A stretch of DNA of 64,000 bases from positions 186,001 through 250,000 of the forward strand of contig NZ_JPXI01000033.1 of the NCBI RefSeq assembly GCF_000740675.1. The letters are read 5' to 3'. Position numbers and translations under genes: made by a program. A model generated the notes under the pieces. It was not told where the DNA came from. It ran no database searches and saw only the letters and a program-made list of their open reading frames with translations. Positions 45,992 through 53,676 of this stretch are shown one piece after another. Position 1 is the stretch's first letter; every line of letters starts with the position of its first letter. The DNA is from Massilia sp. BSC265 (GTDB taxonomy: Bacteria; Pseudomonadota; Gammaproteobacteria; Burkholderiales; Burkholderiaceae_D).

Positions 45992-46762
45992 TTATTGCAA
46001 GCGCAGCAATTCCATCGGTCCGAACAGTTCCTGCATCCCCTTGTGCTGGATGAAAGACAGGTTGTACGGATGCTCGGCGTGGATCTGCGGCAGGCGCCCC
46101 GCTTCCGGCAGTTTCTTCAAAGCTTCGGCAATCTTTCCCCACAGGACCAGCGTCGGCGGCTGGGACTGACTCCCCAGGGCGGCAAGCACGGTCTGCAGGA
46201 AAGGCTGCCAGGCGCGCGCATCGATCGCAGGCGCTACATGCTTGCGGAATACCAGTGCAGCATTCAGCAACAGGAAGCCGTGCCCGAGCAGGTTGTCCTG
46301 CAGCTGGGCCAGGGTCTGGATCGCACCGTTCGACCGGGCAGCCTGCGCCACCGGCACCATCGCGCTGCCGCCGGTATCGCCCGCGTCCAGCTGCCCATTC
46401 GCCACCAGCAGCATCTTCATGAAGTTGCGCAGGGAAGTGGCGCGGTTCACCGGTTTCGACAAGCCCGTCTCCGACCACAGTTCGCCCACGGCGCCATCCA
46501 TGAAGCAGACCCCGGTCGCGCTCTCGGCGCGCGGATAGGGGCCCTCGCCCACCAATACGTGCTTCACTTTATCCAGCGGCTGGGCGAAGGCGGCAAAGAT
46601 GCGGCCCTCGGTGGGCAGGTAGTCGTCCACGGCCAGCGCCGGCAGATAGGCCGGATCGGCGGCCGCGACGGCCTGCAGGCCTGCTTCGAGCACCGGACGC
46701 CAGGAGGCGTCGGCACGGTCGAGGGCAGCGAGGATTGGTGTAGGGATTTGGTGGCTAGACAT
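45992..46762 (-). CDS. Uracil-DNA glycosylase-like protein with altered active site
   Basis: A 256-residue protein resembling UNG family 1 in overall layout. The water-activating loop GQDPYH reads GEGPYP here (VLVGEGPYPRAESATGVCFM), so the catalytic Asp position is Gly. The later motif HPSPLS reads AEHPYNLSFIQHKGM. LVLWGKIAEALKKLP matches the strand with the uracil-binding Asn region, though Asn itself is replaced. It may be an inactive DNA-binding relative or have a shifted specificity. The ATG at 46762 is accepted. It is upstream of iscR on the same strand, but an independent promoter lies between. Confidence 0.75.
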   Translation of the reverse strand: MSSHQIPTPILAALDRADASWRPVLEAGLQAVAAADPAYLPALAVDDYLPTEGRIFAAFAQPLDKVKHVLVGEGPYPRAESATGVCFMDGAVGELWSETGLSKPVNRATSLRNFMKMLLVANGQLDAGDTGGSAMVPVAQAARSNGAIQTLAQLQDNLLGHGFLLLNAALVFRKHVAPAIDARAWQPFLQTVLAALGSQSQPPTLVLWGKIAEALKKLPEAGRLPQIHAEHPYNLSFIQHKGMQELFGPMELLRLQ

Positions 46763-46917
46763 GGCGAGATAGCAAGAAGCAAAGAGGCGGATTGTAGCCC
46801 AGGGCTCGGCGCATTCCCACGGTCAATCTAGCGTCCGCCTTTGGCATTTCAAGGCATGATTTTTCCGTTGCCCGGTTTTCCGGACCGGGCTTTCCACCAA
46901 CCATGCAGGAGGACACC

Positions 46918-47364
46918 ATGCAAACGATTCGTGAAGTGATGACACCCGATGTGCAAACCATCTCCCCGCAGGAAACCATCCAGCGCGCCGCGCAGATGAT
47001 GGACGACCTCAACGTCGGTGCGATTCCCGTCTGCGACGGCGACAAGCTGGTGGGCATGATCACCGACCGCGACATCACCGTGCGCTCGGTGGCGGCCGGG
47101 CAGACGCCTGACCAGACCTTCGTGGGCGACGTGATGAGCACCGACGTGCGGACCTGCTACAGCAACCAGGATATCGACGAGGTGCTGAACACGATGGGCG
47201 ACGTGCAGATCCGGCGCGTGCCGGTGATCGACGAGCAGTCGCAGCAGCTGGTCGGCATCGTGTCGCTGGGGGATATCGCGACCAAGACGCACGGGGCGGC
47301 GGAAGAGGCCCTGGATGAGATCTCGTCGCCGTCGGAGCCGGATCGGACGGAGACGCGGCATTGA
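46918..47364 (+). CDS. Tandem CBS-domain protein
   Basis: A 148-residue soluble protein made of two CBS motifs: TIREVMTPDVQTISPQETIQ with VGMITDRDITVRSVAAGQ, then VGDVMSTDVRTCYSNQDIDE with LVGIVSLGDIATKTHG. Such pairs bind adenosine nucleotides as regulatory sensors. An acidic tail follows. AGGAGG stands 5 nt before the ATG at 46918, so the in-frame ATG at 46903 is rejected. Partner protein unknown; monocistronic. Confidence 0.93.
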   Translation: MQTIREVMTPDVQTISPQETIQRAAQMMDDLNVGAIPVCDGDKLVGMITDRDITVRSVAAGQTPDQTFVGDVMSTDVRTCYSNQDIDEVLNTMGDVQIRRVPVIDEQSQQLVGIVSLGDIATKTHGAAEEALDEISSPSEPDRTETRH

Positions 47365-47374
47365 GGGGGTTACC

Positions 47375-47477
47375 GTAGGGTGGGCGGGTTCCCCGCCCAC
47401 GCGGTGGTAGTTGAAATAGCCGCACGGGCAGCATTATCGCGCGTTGACCGCGTGGGCCGGAGACCCGCCCACCCTAC
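47375..47477. repeat. Palindromic intergenic repeat, copy E (between convergent genes)
   Basis: A full-length copy between the CBS gene (stop 10 nt to the left) and maiA (stop 3 nt to the right). Ends GTAGGGTGGGCGGGTTCCCC and CCCGCCCACCCTAC; the inner part of the right arm has one change (GTGGGCCGG). Confidence 0.92.
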
Positions 47478-47480
47478 CGA

Positions 47481-48125
47481 TCACTCCGCATCCGGCTGCT
47501 GACTCGGATGCGCCGCCTTGAACGCCGGCAAATCCACGCACAGCGCATTGATGCGCGCAATCGTCGGATAGGCATCGACATCGATATCGAAGCGCTTCGC
47601 GTTGAACACCTGCGGCACCAGGAAGCAGTCCGCCATGGTCGGCATGTCGCCGTGGCAGAAACTGCCGGTACCCGGATTGCGCGCCAGGTGCGCCTCCAGC
47701 GAACGCAGGCCTTCGATCGCCCAGTGGCGGTACCAGTCGGTCTTCGCCTGTTCCGGCTGCCCCAGGTGCTTTACCAGATACTTCAGCACGCGCAGGTTGT
47801 TGATGGGGTGGATGTCGCAGGCCACGATCTGCGCCAGCTCGCGCACGCGGGCGCGGCCGATCGCGTCCCTGGGCAGCAGCGGCACCATCGGATACACCTC
47901 TTCCAGGTACTCGATGATCGCCATCGACTGCGTCAGGGTGACCTCCTCATCCTGCAAGGCCGGCACCAGGCCGCTCGGATTCACCGCCAGGTACTCGTCC
48001 GCCAGGTGCCTCCCGCCGTCGGCGAGCAGGTGCACCGGCACCGCCTCGTAGTCGAGCCCCTTCAGATTGAGCGCGATGCGCACCCGGTATGCGGCCGAGC
48101 TGCGAAAATAGGTATAGAGCTTCAT
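47481..48125 (-). CDS. maiA: Maleylacetoacetate isomerase (zeta-class GST)
   Basis: A 214-residue glutathione-dependent isomerase converting maleylacetoacetate (or maleylpyruvate) to the fumaryl form. The zeta signature SSAAYRVRIALNLKGLDYE is present with the catalytic Ser pair, then NPSGLVPALQD and LTQSMAIIEYLEEVYP for glutathione binding. Its ATG overlaps the preceding hydrolase stop as ATGA. The pairing supports the end of tyrosine/homogentisate breakdown, though homogentisate dioxygenase is not in the window and a gentisate route is possible. Confidence 0.92.
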   Translation of the reverse strand: MKLYTYFRSSAAYRVRIALNLKGLDYEAVPVHLLADGGRHLADEYLAVNPSGLVPALQDEEVTLTQSMAIIEYLEEVYPMVPLLPRDAIGRARVRELAQIVACDIHPINNLRVLKYLVKHLGQPEQAKTDWYRHWAIEGLRSLEAHLARNPGTGSFCHGDMPTMADCFLVPQVFNAKRFDIDVDAYPTIARINALCVDLPAFKAAHPSQQPDAE

Positions 48126-49159
48126 GCCGGCTTCCTTTCCACTTTCCGGTGGTAGTGCATCACTTCCTGGTCGATCGCGCCAAAGATGCTGGCGCCTTCC
48201 TTGTCCACCATCTCGATGCGCACGGTGTCACCATAGCGCAGGAATGGCGTGGCCGGCTTGCCCTGTTCAATCGTCTCGTACATGCGCACTTCGGCCAGGC
48301 AGCAGTAGCCGACGCCGCCGTTCTCGATGCTCGAACCGTGCAGGCTGCCCTGCTTGTTCGACACCGTGCCCGAGCCGACGATGCTGCCCGCGCCGAGCTC
48401 GCGGGTCCTGGCGGCGTGGGCGATCAGCTGGGCGAAGCTGAAGGTCATGTCCTCGCCCGCGTTGGGACGGCCGAAGGGGCTGTCGTTGAGCGTCACCAGC
48501 AGCGGCAGGTGCAGCTTGCTGTCGACCCAGGCATCGCCCAGCTCGTCCGGCGTCACCGCCACCGGCGAAAAGGCGCTGGCCGGCTTCGACTGGTAGAAGC
48601 CGAAGCCCTTGGCCAGCTCGTTCGGGATCAGGTTGCGCAGCGAGACGTCGTTCACCAGCATCACCAGGCGGATCGCGCTCGCCGCTTCTTCCACCGTTGC
48701 GCCCATCGGCACGTCGCCCGTCACCACCGCCACCTCGGCTTCCAGGTCCACGCCCCATTCTTCCGACAGCACCGCGATCGGGTCGCAGGGACCGACGAAG
48801 GAGTCCGAGCCGCCCTGGTACATCAGCGGATCGCTGTAGAAGGATTCCGGCACCTCGGCGCCGCGCGCCTTGCGCACCAGCTCGACGTGGTTGATGTAGG
48901 CCGAGCCGTCGCACCATTGGTAGGCGCGCGGCAGCGGCGAATGGCATTCTTCCTCGAGGAAGGATTCGGCCTTGTCGGCGGTCCCACGGTTCAGGCGCTC
49001 GTACACGGCCCTGAGCTGCGGCGCCACTTCATCCCAGTGGTCCAGCGCGCACTGCAAGGTAGGAGCGATCTTCGGGACGGCCTGGCAGGTGACCAGGTCG
49101 CGGCTGACGACGACCAGGGTGCCGTCGCGGCCGCCGGTCTTCAGGGTGGCGAGTTTCAT
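48122..49159 (-). CDS. Fumarylacetoacetate hydrolase family protein
   Basis: A 345-residue C-C bond hydrolase, probably acting on fumarylacetoacetate (or fumarylpyruvate). The metal-binding core shows EWGVDLEAEVAVVTGD (two acidic ligands), LVNDVSLRNLIPNELAKGFG and GSGTVSNKQGSLHGSS. An N-terminal domain of about 80 residues (KLATLKTGGRDGTLVVVSRD) precedes it. Coupled to maiA by a 4-nt overlap, it is the next step in the same pathway. Transcribed divergently from a LysR-type regulator. Confidence 0.9.
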   Translation of the reverse strand: MKLATLKTGGRDGTLVVVSRDLVTCQAVPKIAPTLQCALDHWDEVAPQLRAVYERLNRGTADKAESFLEEECHSPLPRAYQWCDGSAYINHVELVRKARGAEVPESFYSDPLMYQGGSDSFVGPCDPIAVLSEEWGVDLEAEVAVVTGDVPMGATVEEAASAIRLVMLVNDVSLRNLIPNELAKGFGFYQSKPASAFSPVAVTPDELGDAWVDSKLHLPLLVTLNDSPFGRPNAGEDMTFSFAQLIAHAARTRELGAGSIVGSGTVSNKQGSLHGSSIENGGVGYCCLAEVRMYETIEQGKPATPFLRYGDTVRIEMVDKEGASIFGAIDQEVMHYHRKVERKPA

Positions 49160-49242
49160 GCTGTTTCCTTTGCAAGAGAATGACTGCCGCCATTAGAGGG
49201 CAAATCGTACTATCATTCAAACAGTATTTTTCGCCCGATTTA

Positions 49243-49260
49243 TTAGATAAGCTTATGAAT
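49243..49260. promoter_or_regulatory. Possible LysR-type operator
   Basis: In the 109-nt gap between the hydrolase and the LysR gene is TTAGATAAGCTTATGAAT. Its centre ATAAGCTTAT (49247-49256) is a perfect 10-bp palindrome, and the flanks fit the loose T-N11-A pattern. It lies directly before the LysR start, where autoregulation is usual. Confidence 0.45.
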
Positions 49261-49268
49261 CACGCATC

Positions 49269-50216
49269 ATGAACCCTACTTTGCGCCAGATGCGCGCCTT
49301 CGTGGCCCTTGCCAAGACGGGTAACTTTACGCTCGCCGCACAGGCGATGCACGTCACGCAGTCGGCGCTGTCGGGCCTGATCAAGGAGCTCGAGCAGACA
49401 CTGGGCGCCAAGGTGGTCGACCGCAGCACCCGCAAGGCCCTGCTCACCGACATCGGCAAGGAGCTCTACCCCCTGTTCAGCCAGATGATCGACGACCTCG
49501 ACGGCGCCCTGGCGAACGTCGCCGACCACACGCGCCTGAAGAAGGGCATCGTGCGCATCGCCGCGCCCCAGCTGCTGTCCTGCACCCTGATGCCGCAGGC
49601 GATCGCGGCCTACCGCGCCCGCTATCCCGACATCGAGGTGCGCCTGGGCGACACCGGCGTGGAAAGCGTGATCAACCGGGTGCTGTCGGGCGAGGCCGAT
49701 GTGGGCATCGGCCCCCAGCGCGAACCGGCTCCCCCGCTCGACGCGAAGTTGCTGTTCGAGATGCCCTTTGCCGTGGTGTTCCCGAAAGGGCACAAACTGG
49801 AAAAGCAGGAGCGGGTCACCTGGCAGGACGTCGCACACCATCCGCTGATCTCGCTGCAGGGACAGTTCACCGAGCGCCTGCTCGAAGACGTGCATGCGTC
49901 GCTGCGTGAAGTGCCCGTCAAGCCCGCCAACGAAGTCACCTTCATGACCACCGCCCTGGCGATGGCCGCCGCCGGGCTGGGCGTGACGGTGTGCATGCCC
50001 TACGCGGCGCCGCTGGTAGCGCTCTATGGCCTCGTGATGCGTCCGCTGGAAGAGCCGGTACTGAGCCGCCGCTTCTTCGTCTACACACGCCCCGGACGAT
50101 CGCTCTCGCCAGCCGCTGAAAGCTTCATCGGGTTCCTCGATCATTTCGTGACGCATGAAACCGCTGGAGCGCCTGACCGGGTCGACACGCTCGCAAGCCA
50201 GGCACGCGCCGGCTGA
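49269..50216 (+). CDS. LysR-family transcriptional regulator
   Basis: A 315-residue LysR-type regulator. The winged helix occupies about 1-60 (LRQMRAFVALAKTGNFTLAA, QAMHVTQSALSGLIKELEQT), and the effector domain begins KGIVRIAAPQLLSCTLMPQA. The length is normal. Divergent orientation and the short shared promoter region make the fahA-maiA pair its likely target, with an aromatic-ring breakdown intermediate as inducer. It is convergent with a hypothetical gene. Confidence 0.9.
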   Translation: MNPTLRQMRAFVALAKTGNFTLAAQAMHVTQSALSGLIKELEQTLGAKVVDRSTRKALLTDIGKELYPLFSQMIDDLDGALANVADHTRLKKGIVRIAAPQLLSCTLMPQAIAAYRARYPDIEVRLGDTGVESVINRVLSGEADVGIGPQREPAPPLDAKLLFEMPFAVVFPKGHKLEKQERVTWQDVAHHPLISLQGQFTERLLEDVHASLREVPVKPANEVTFMTTALAMAAAGLGVTVCMPYAAPLVALYGLVMRPLEEPVLSRRFFVYTRPGRSLSPAAESFIGFLDHFVTHETAGAPDRVDTLASQARAG

Positions 50217-50264
50217 TCGTGTGCGCCGCCAGCCATGTCGGGTCCGGCAGGTGAACCGGCGGCA

Positions 50265-50810
50265 CTAGAGCGCAGGAGCCTGCCGGTACTCGTATCGGGC
50301 AAGCTCGATCAAGGTTCGCGCATCCTGCGATTCCCAGTAAGCGCAAGTCCGCAGCGGCCGCTTCTTGTCCGCTGGACCGGCTTCGGCAGCCTGCTTACCG
50401 GCCTCGAGGCTGGGGATAACGCACAAGCCCTTCGGCGTCGGGGGTGTGTCGGGTTGTTCCCACTTGACCTGCAGCCGGGCAGTAATTTCTTTGACCTCAG
50501 CCTTGGTCGCTCCCAGCCGACTCAGGGACGAGGCGAGCTCCTGGGCAAGCGCCCCCCACTGGACGAAAATCTTTTTCGGAAACTCAACGACGACGTTCAT
50601 GTTGTACCTTTGGCCGATGTCATGCAGGGTTAGGGGACTGTCGGAAGGCGACGCCCGCCTGCGCAGCATCACTACCATGTGTACTTCAAGTTGCGCCCGA
50701 TTGTTATCCGCGTCAACGTAAAACTGTGTCACGGCACGTATTTCCGGCATTTCCAGGAAATCAGTTTCCTGCAACCGGCTGCGCGGATAGAAACGGGAGC
50801 CAACCTGCAT
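50265..50810 (-). CDS. Hypothetical protein
   Basis: A 181-residue soluble protein of no family I recognise. It begins MQVGSRFYPRSRLQETDFLE and includes NNRAQLEVHMVVMLRRRASP, YNMNVVVEFPKKIFVQWGAL and a C-terminal CAYWESQDARTLIELARYEY. A single amphipathic helix (AQELASSLSRLGATKAEVKE) is likely. The frame continues to a TTG at 50930, which would overlap the start of the divergent sensor kinase; TTGACA lies in that extension and may be a -35 element, so the shorter form is chosen. No ribosome-binding site is clear. Confidence 0.6.
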   Translation of the reverse strand: MQVGSRFYPRSRLQETDFLEMPEIRAVTQFYVDADNNRAQLEVHMVVMLRRRASPSDSPLTLHDIGQRYNMNVVVEFPKKIFVQWGALAQELASSLSRLGATKAEVKEITARLQVKWEQPDTPPTPKGLCVIPSLEAGKQAAEAGPADKKRPLRTCAYWESQDARTLIELARYEYRQAPAL

Positions 50811-50929
50811 GTCAGTGGCGCGCCATGCCGGTGTCAATCGTCCGTCGAAAGCGATGCAAACGACGTATAGTCGAGGTACATTGCCGGCGCCGCTGCCGGT
50901 ATCGACACCAGAATGTCGTTGAGGGTCCA

Positions 50930-52855
50930 ATGTCCGATCGGTTTATCGAGCGCAGCTTTGCCTACATGGTCGAGAAAGTCTCGGACTATGCGATTTTCCT
51001 TCTCGACACCTCAGGACTCATCCTGACGTGGAACCCGGCGGCGGAAGCCATGAAGGGCTATCCCGGGAGCGAGGCGCTGGGCCGTCACTTCAGTATGTTG
51101 TATACCGATGAAGACCAGCGTCGGAACCATCCTGACCATAACCTGGAGCACGCGGCAAGGCACGATACTTTCCAGGAGTCCGCGTGGCGGCAACGCAAGG
51201 ATGGTTCGCTGTTCTGGGCCCTGGTCGAGATTATCGCGATTCGGAACGACAGCGGCGAGCTTGAAGGCTATTGCAAGCTGACACGCGACCTGACCAACCT
51301 GAAGGAGTTGCAGGACAGACTGGCCGCAGAGAAGGTGCGTGCCGAGTTGACGCTCCGTGCAATTGCAGACGGGGTCATCTCCGTCGATACCGCCGGCATG
51401 GTCGAGTATATGAATGACCAGGCACGGACGCTGACAGGCTGGTCAGGAGAAGAGGTGAAAGGACTGGGCATCGAACAGGTGTTCAACATCATCCAGCCCG
51501 ACGCGGCCGACAGTGAGGATGAAGCACCCGGGCCGACCGTCTCCGGCAACATGTCCCCCCGCAGGACATCGGTTCTTCGTGCCCGCGACGGTAGCCGGCA
51601 TGTGATCGACATGTGCCAATCGCCGATCCCATGCGAGGATGGGCGGCCATGCGGCACCGTCATCGTGTTCCACGACGTCAGCGAACGGCAGCGCATGGAA
51701 TCAGCATTGCACGATGCCGCTCGGCGCAAGGATGAGTTCCTGGCGATGCTGGCGCATGAACTGCGCAATCCCCTTGCGCCGGTGAGCGCGGCGGCCGAGC
51801 TGCTGGCCATGGGCAAACTCGGGGCCGGCCCTGCGAGGAAAGCGAGCCAGGTCATCATACGCCAGGTCAAGCACATGACCGCACTGGTCGATGACCTGCT
51901 GGACGTGTCGCGCGTGTCGCGCGGCGAGATCACCTTGCGCATGGCCTCGCTCGACATGAAGATCGTGATCGGCAGTGCGATCGAGCAGGTACGCCCCCTG
52001 ATCGAGAGCCGTGGACACACGCTGGCCGTCAAGCTCGCTCCGGCCACCGCTTACGTCTCGGGCGACGAAAAACGGCTGATACAGATCGTGGCCAATCTTC
52101 TTAACAACGCCGCGAAATACACCCTACCTGGCGGCCACATCGATGTCGAGTTGTACACCGCGGACAATCAGGTGTGCATTGCAGTCAGCGACAACGGCAT
52201 CGGCATCGCGCCGGAGGCACAGCCAACGGTGTTCGAACTGTTCGAGCAGGTGCAGCGAACATCCGACAGGGCTGACGGCGGCCTGGGTATCGGCCTGGCC
52301 CTCGTGCGCAGCCTTGTTCGCATGCATGAAGGCACGGTAAGCTGCCACAGCGAAGGCCTCGGCCACGGCAGCCGTTTCATGGTCTGCATACCCCGGCTTG
52401 CGCCGGAAGCACCAGTCCCGGACCGGCGCATCGCCGATCGCCTGGCCGACCTGCCTCATGCCCATACCAGGTTGTCGATCCTGCTGGTAGACGACAATGT
52501 CGACGCTTCGGACATGCTGCAGTTTTTCCTGTCCACGATAGGGCACGAGGTAGCGCTTGCCCATACCGCCGGCGCCGCCCTCGAAGCAATCGACCGGTCG
52601 ACACCGGATGTGTGCATCCTGGATATCGGCCTACCCGACAGTAGCGGCCACGAGCTTGCCATGAACATCCGGAAGCGGTCGTCTGCGCAGCCGGTTCTCA
52701 TTGCTCTTACTGGCTTCGGCATGTCCCAGGACCGGGACAAGGCCACGGAAGCGGGGTTTGATCACTACCTCGTCAAACCCGCCGATCTGGATGCATTGGC
52801 CCGACTGCTGGCGGACGTACCGCCGCGCGGCACTTCCTTCCTGCCGGGTCGGTAG
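50930..52855 (+). CDS. Hybrid sensor kinase: PAS-PAS-HisKA-HATPase-REC
   Basis: A 641-residue soluble protein. PAS1 (about 8-125) begins YMVEKVSDYAIFLLDTSGLI; PAS2 (about 135-255) has LRAIADGVISVDTAGMVEYM. HisKA contains FLAMLAHELRNPLAPVSAAA (about 268-335), and the HATPase has NLLNNAAKYTLPGGH and GGLGIGLALVRSLV. A C-terminal receiver follows (ILLVDDNVDASDMLQFFLST, with CILDIGLPDSSGHEL). GAGGG precedes the ATG at 50930; the frame reaches back to 50726 without support. It is probably cytoplasmic, sensing redox, light or a small ligand. No response partner nearby. Confidence 0.9.
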   Translation: MSDRFIERSFAYMVEKVSDYAIFLLDTSGLILTWNPAAEAMKGYPGSEALGRHFSMLYTDEDQRRNHPDHNLEHAARHDTFQESAWRQRKDGSLFWALVEIIAIRNDSGELEGYCKLTRDLTNLKELQDRLAAEKVRAELTLRAIADGVISVDTAGMVEYMNDQARTLTGWSGEEVKGLGIEQVFNIIQPDAADSEDEAPGPTVSGNMSPRRTSVLRARDGSRHVIDMCQSPIPCEDGRPCGTVIVFHDVSERQRMESALHDAARRKDEFLAMLAHELRNPLAPVSAAAELLAMGKLGAGPARKASQVIIRQVKHMTALVDDLLDVSRVSRGEITLRMASLDMKIVIGSAIEQVRPLIESRGHTLAVKLAPATAYVSGDEKRLIQIVANLLNNAAKYTLPGGHIDVELYTADNQVCIAVSDNGIGIAPEAQPTVFELFEQVQRTSDRADGGLGIGLALVRSLVRMHEGTVSCHSEGLGHGSRFMVCIPRLAPEAPVPDRRIADRLADLPHAHTRLSILLVDDNVDASDMLQFFLSTIGHEVALAHTAGAALEAIDRSTPDVCILDIGLPDSSGHELAMNIRKRSSAQPVLIALTGFGMSQDRDKATEAGFDHYLVKPADLDALARLLADVPPRGTSFLPGR

Positions 52856-53001
52856 CACGGCAGGCGTCCCGACAGCGACCGTAATCCTTGGCTTGCTTGC
52901 ACATGCCGCACGCGCATTACTTCGGTGGCCATGGCCGGCCGATGCGGCGGCACTTCACTGCGCGCTACAATGTGGAGCCTGCCAATACACGAGCATGAAC
53001 G

Positions 53002-53580
53002 ATGCCCCTCAACACCACCGAGATCAACCGCCTGATGGACCGTTTCGACAGCCACGACAGCGTCTGGCTGTTCGGCTACGGTTCCCTGATCTTCAAGGCC
53101 GACTTCCCCTTCATCGAGCGCCGCCCGGCCTCCATCCAGGGTTGGAGCCGCCGCTTCTGGCAGGGTTCGCACGACCACCGCGGCACCGAAAACGCCCCAG
53201 GCCGCGTGGTCACCCTGGTGCCCGACGAAGGCGCTACCTGCCACGGCATGGCCTATCTGGTCACGCCGGAAGAATTCGCCCACCTCGACCACCGCGAAAA
53301 GAACGGCTACCTGCGCCTGGCCACGGACATCCGCTTCGAGGACGGCAGCGTGCACGAGGGCATCGTCTACATCGCCACGCACGAGAATGCCGCCTACCTC
53401 GGCCCGGCGAGCGAACAGGACATCGCGCGCCAAATCGCCACCGCCCGCGGTCCGAGCGGCCCGAACAGCGAATACCTGCTGCAGCTGGCACAGGCCTTGC
53501 GCGAGCTCGGCAGGGATGACGAGCACGTGCATGCGATCGAACGCCACCTGGCCGAGTTAGTGCAGGCAAACGTCCCTTGA
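53002..53580 (+). CDS. ChaC-type gamma-glutamylcyclotransferase
   Basis: A 192-residue enzyme of the glutathione-specific gamma-glutamylcyclotransferase family, which releases 5-oxoproline and Cys-Gly from glutathione. The substrate-binding loop is VWLFGYGSLIFK, the catalytic Glu lies in HREKNGYLRL, and WSRRFWQGSHDHRGTENAPG is the ChaC signature. Length fits. Monocistronic between two sensor kinase genes; no link to them is evident. Confidence 0.9.
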   Translation: MPLNTTEINRLMDRFDSHDSVWLFGYGSLIFKADFPFIERRPASIQGWSRRFWQGSHDHRGTENAPGRVVTLVPDEGATCHGMAYLVTPEEFAHLDHREKNGYLRLATDIRFEDGSVHEGIVYIATHENAAYLGPASEQDIARQIATARGPSGPNSEYLLQLAQALRELGRDDEHVHAIERHLAELVQANVP

Positions 53581-53611
53581 TTTGAAAGAAGTATATTTTT
53601 TTTATTTTCAT

Positions 53612-53626
53612 CTGTAAGCCTTACAG
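53612..53626. promoter_or_regulatory. Perfect 15-nt inverted repeat before the CheB-CheR kinase gene
   Basis: CTGTAAGCCTTACAG is a 7-bp perfect palindrome with one central base, 50 nt upstream of the gene start and beside a T-rich stretch. It could be an operator or the end of a weak terminator for the cyclotransferase gene. Confidence 0.4.
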
Positions 53627-53676
53627 GTGTTTACGGATCGTCTAGACTCGCAGTTCACTTATCCACGGTCAATACG

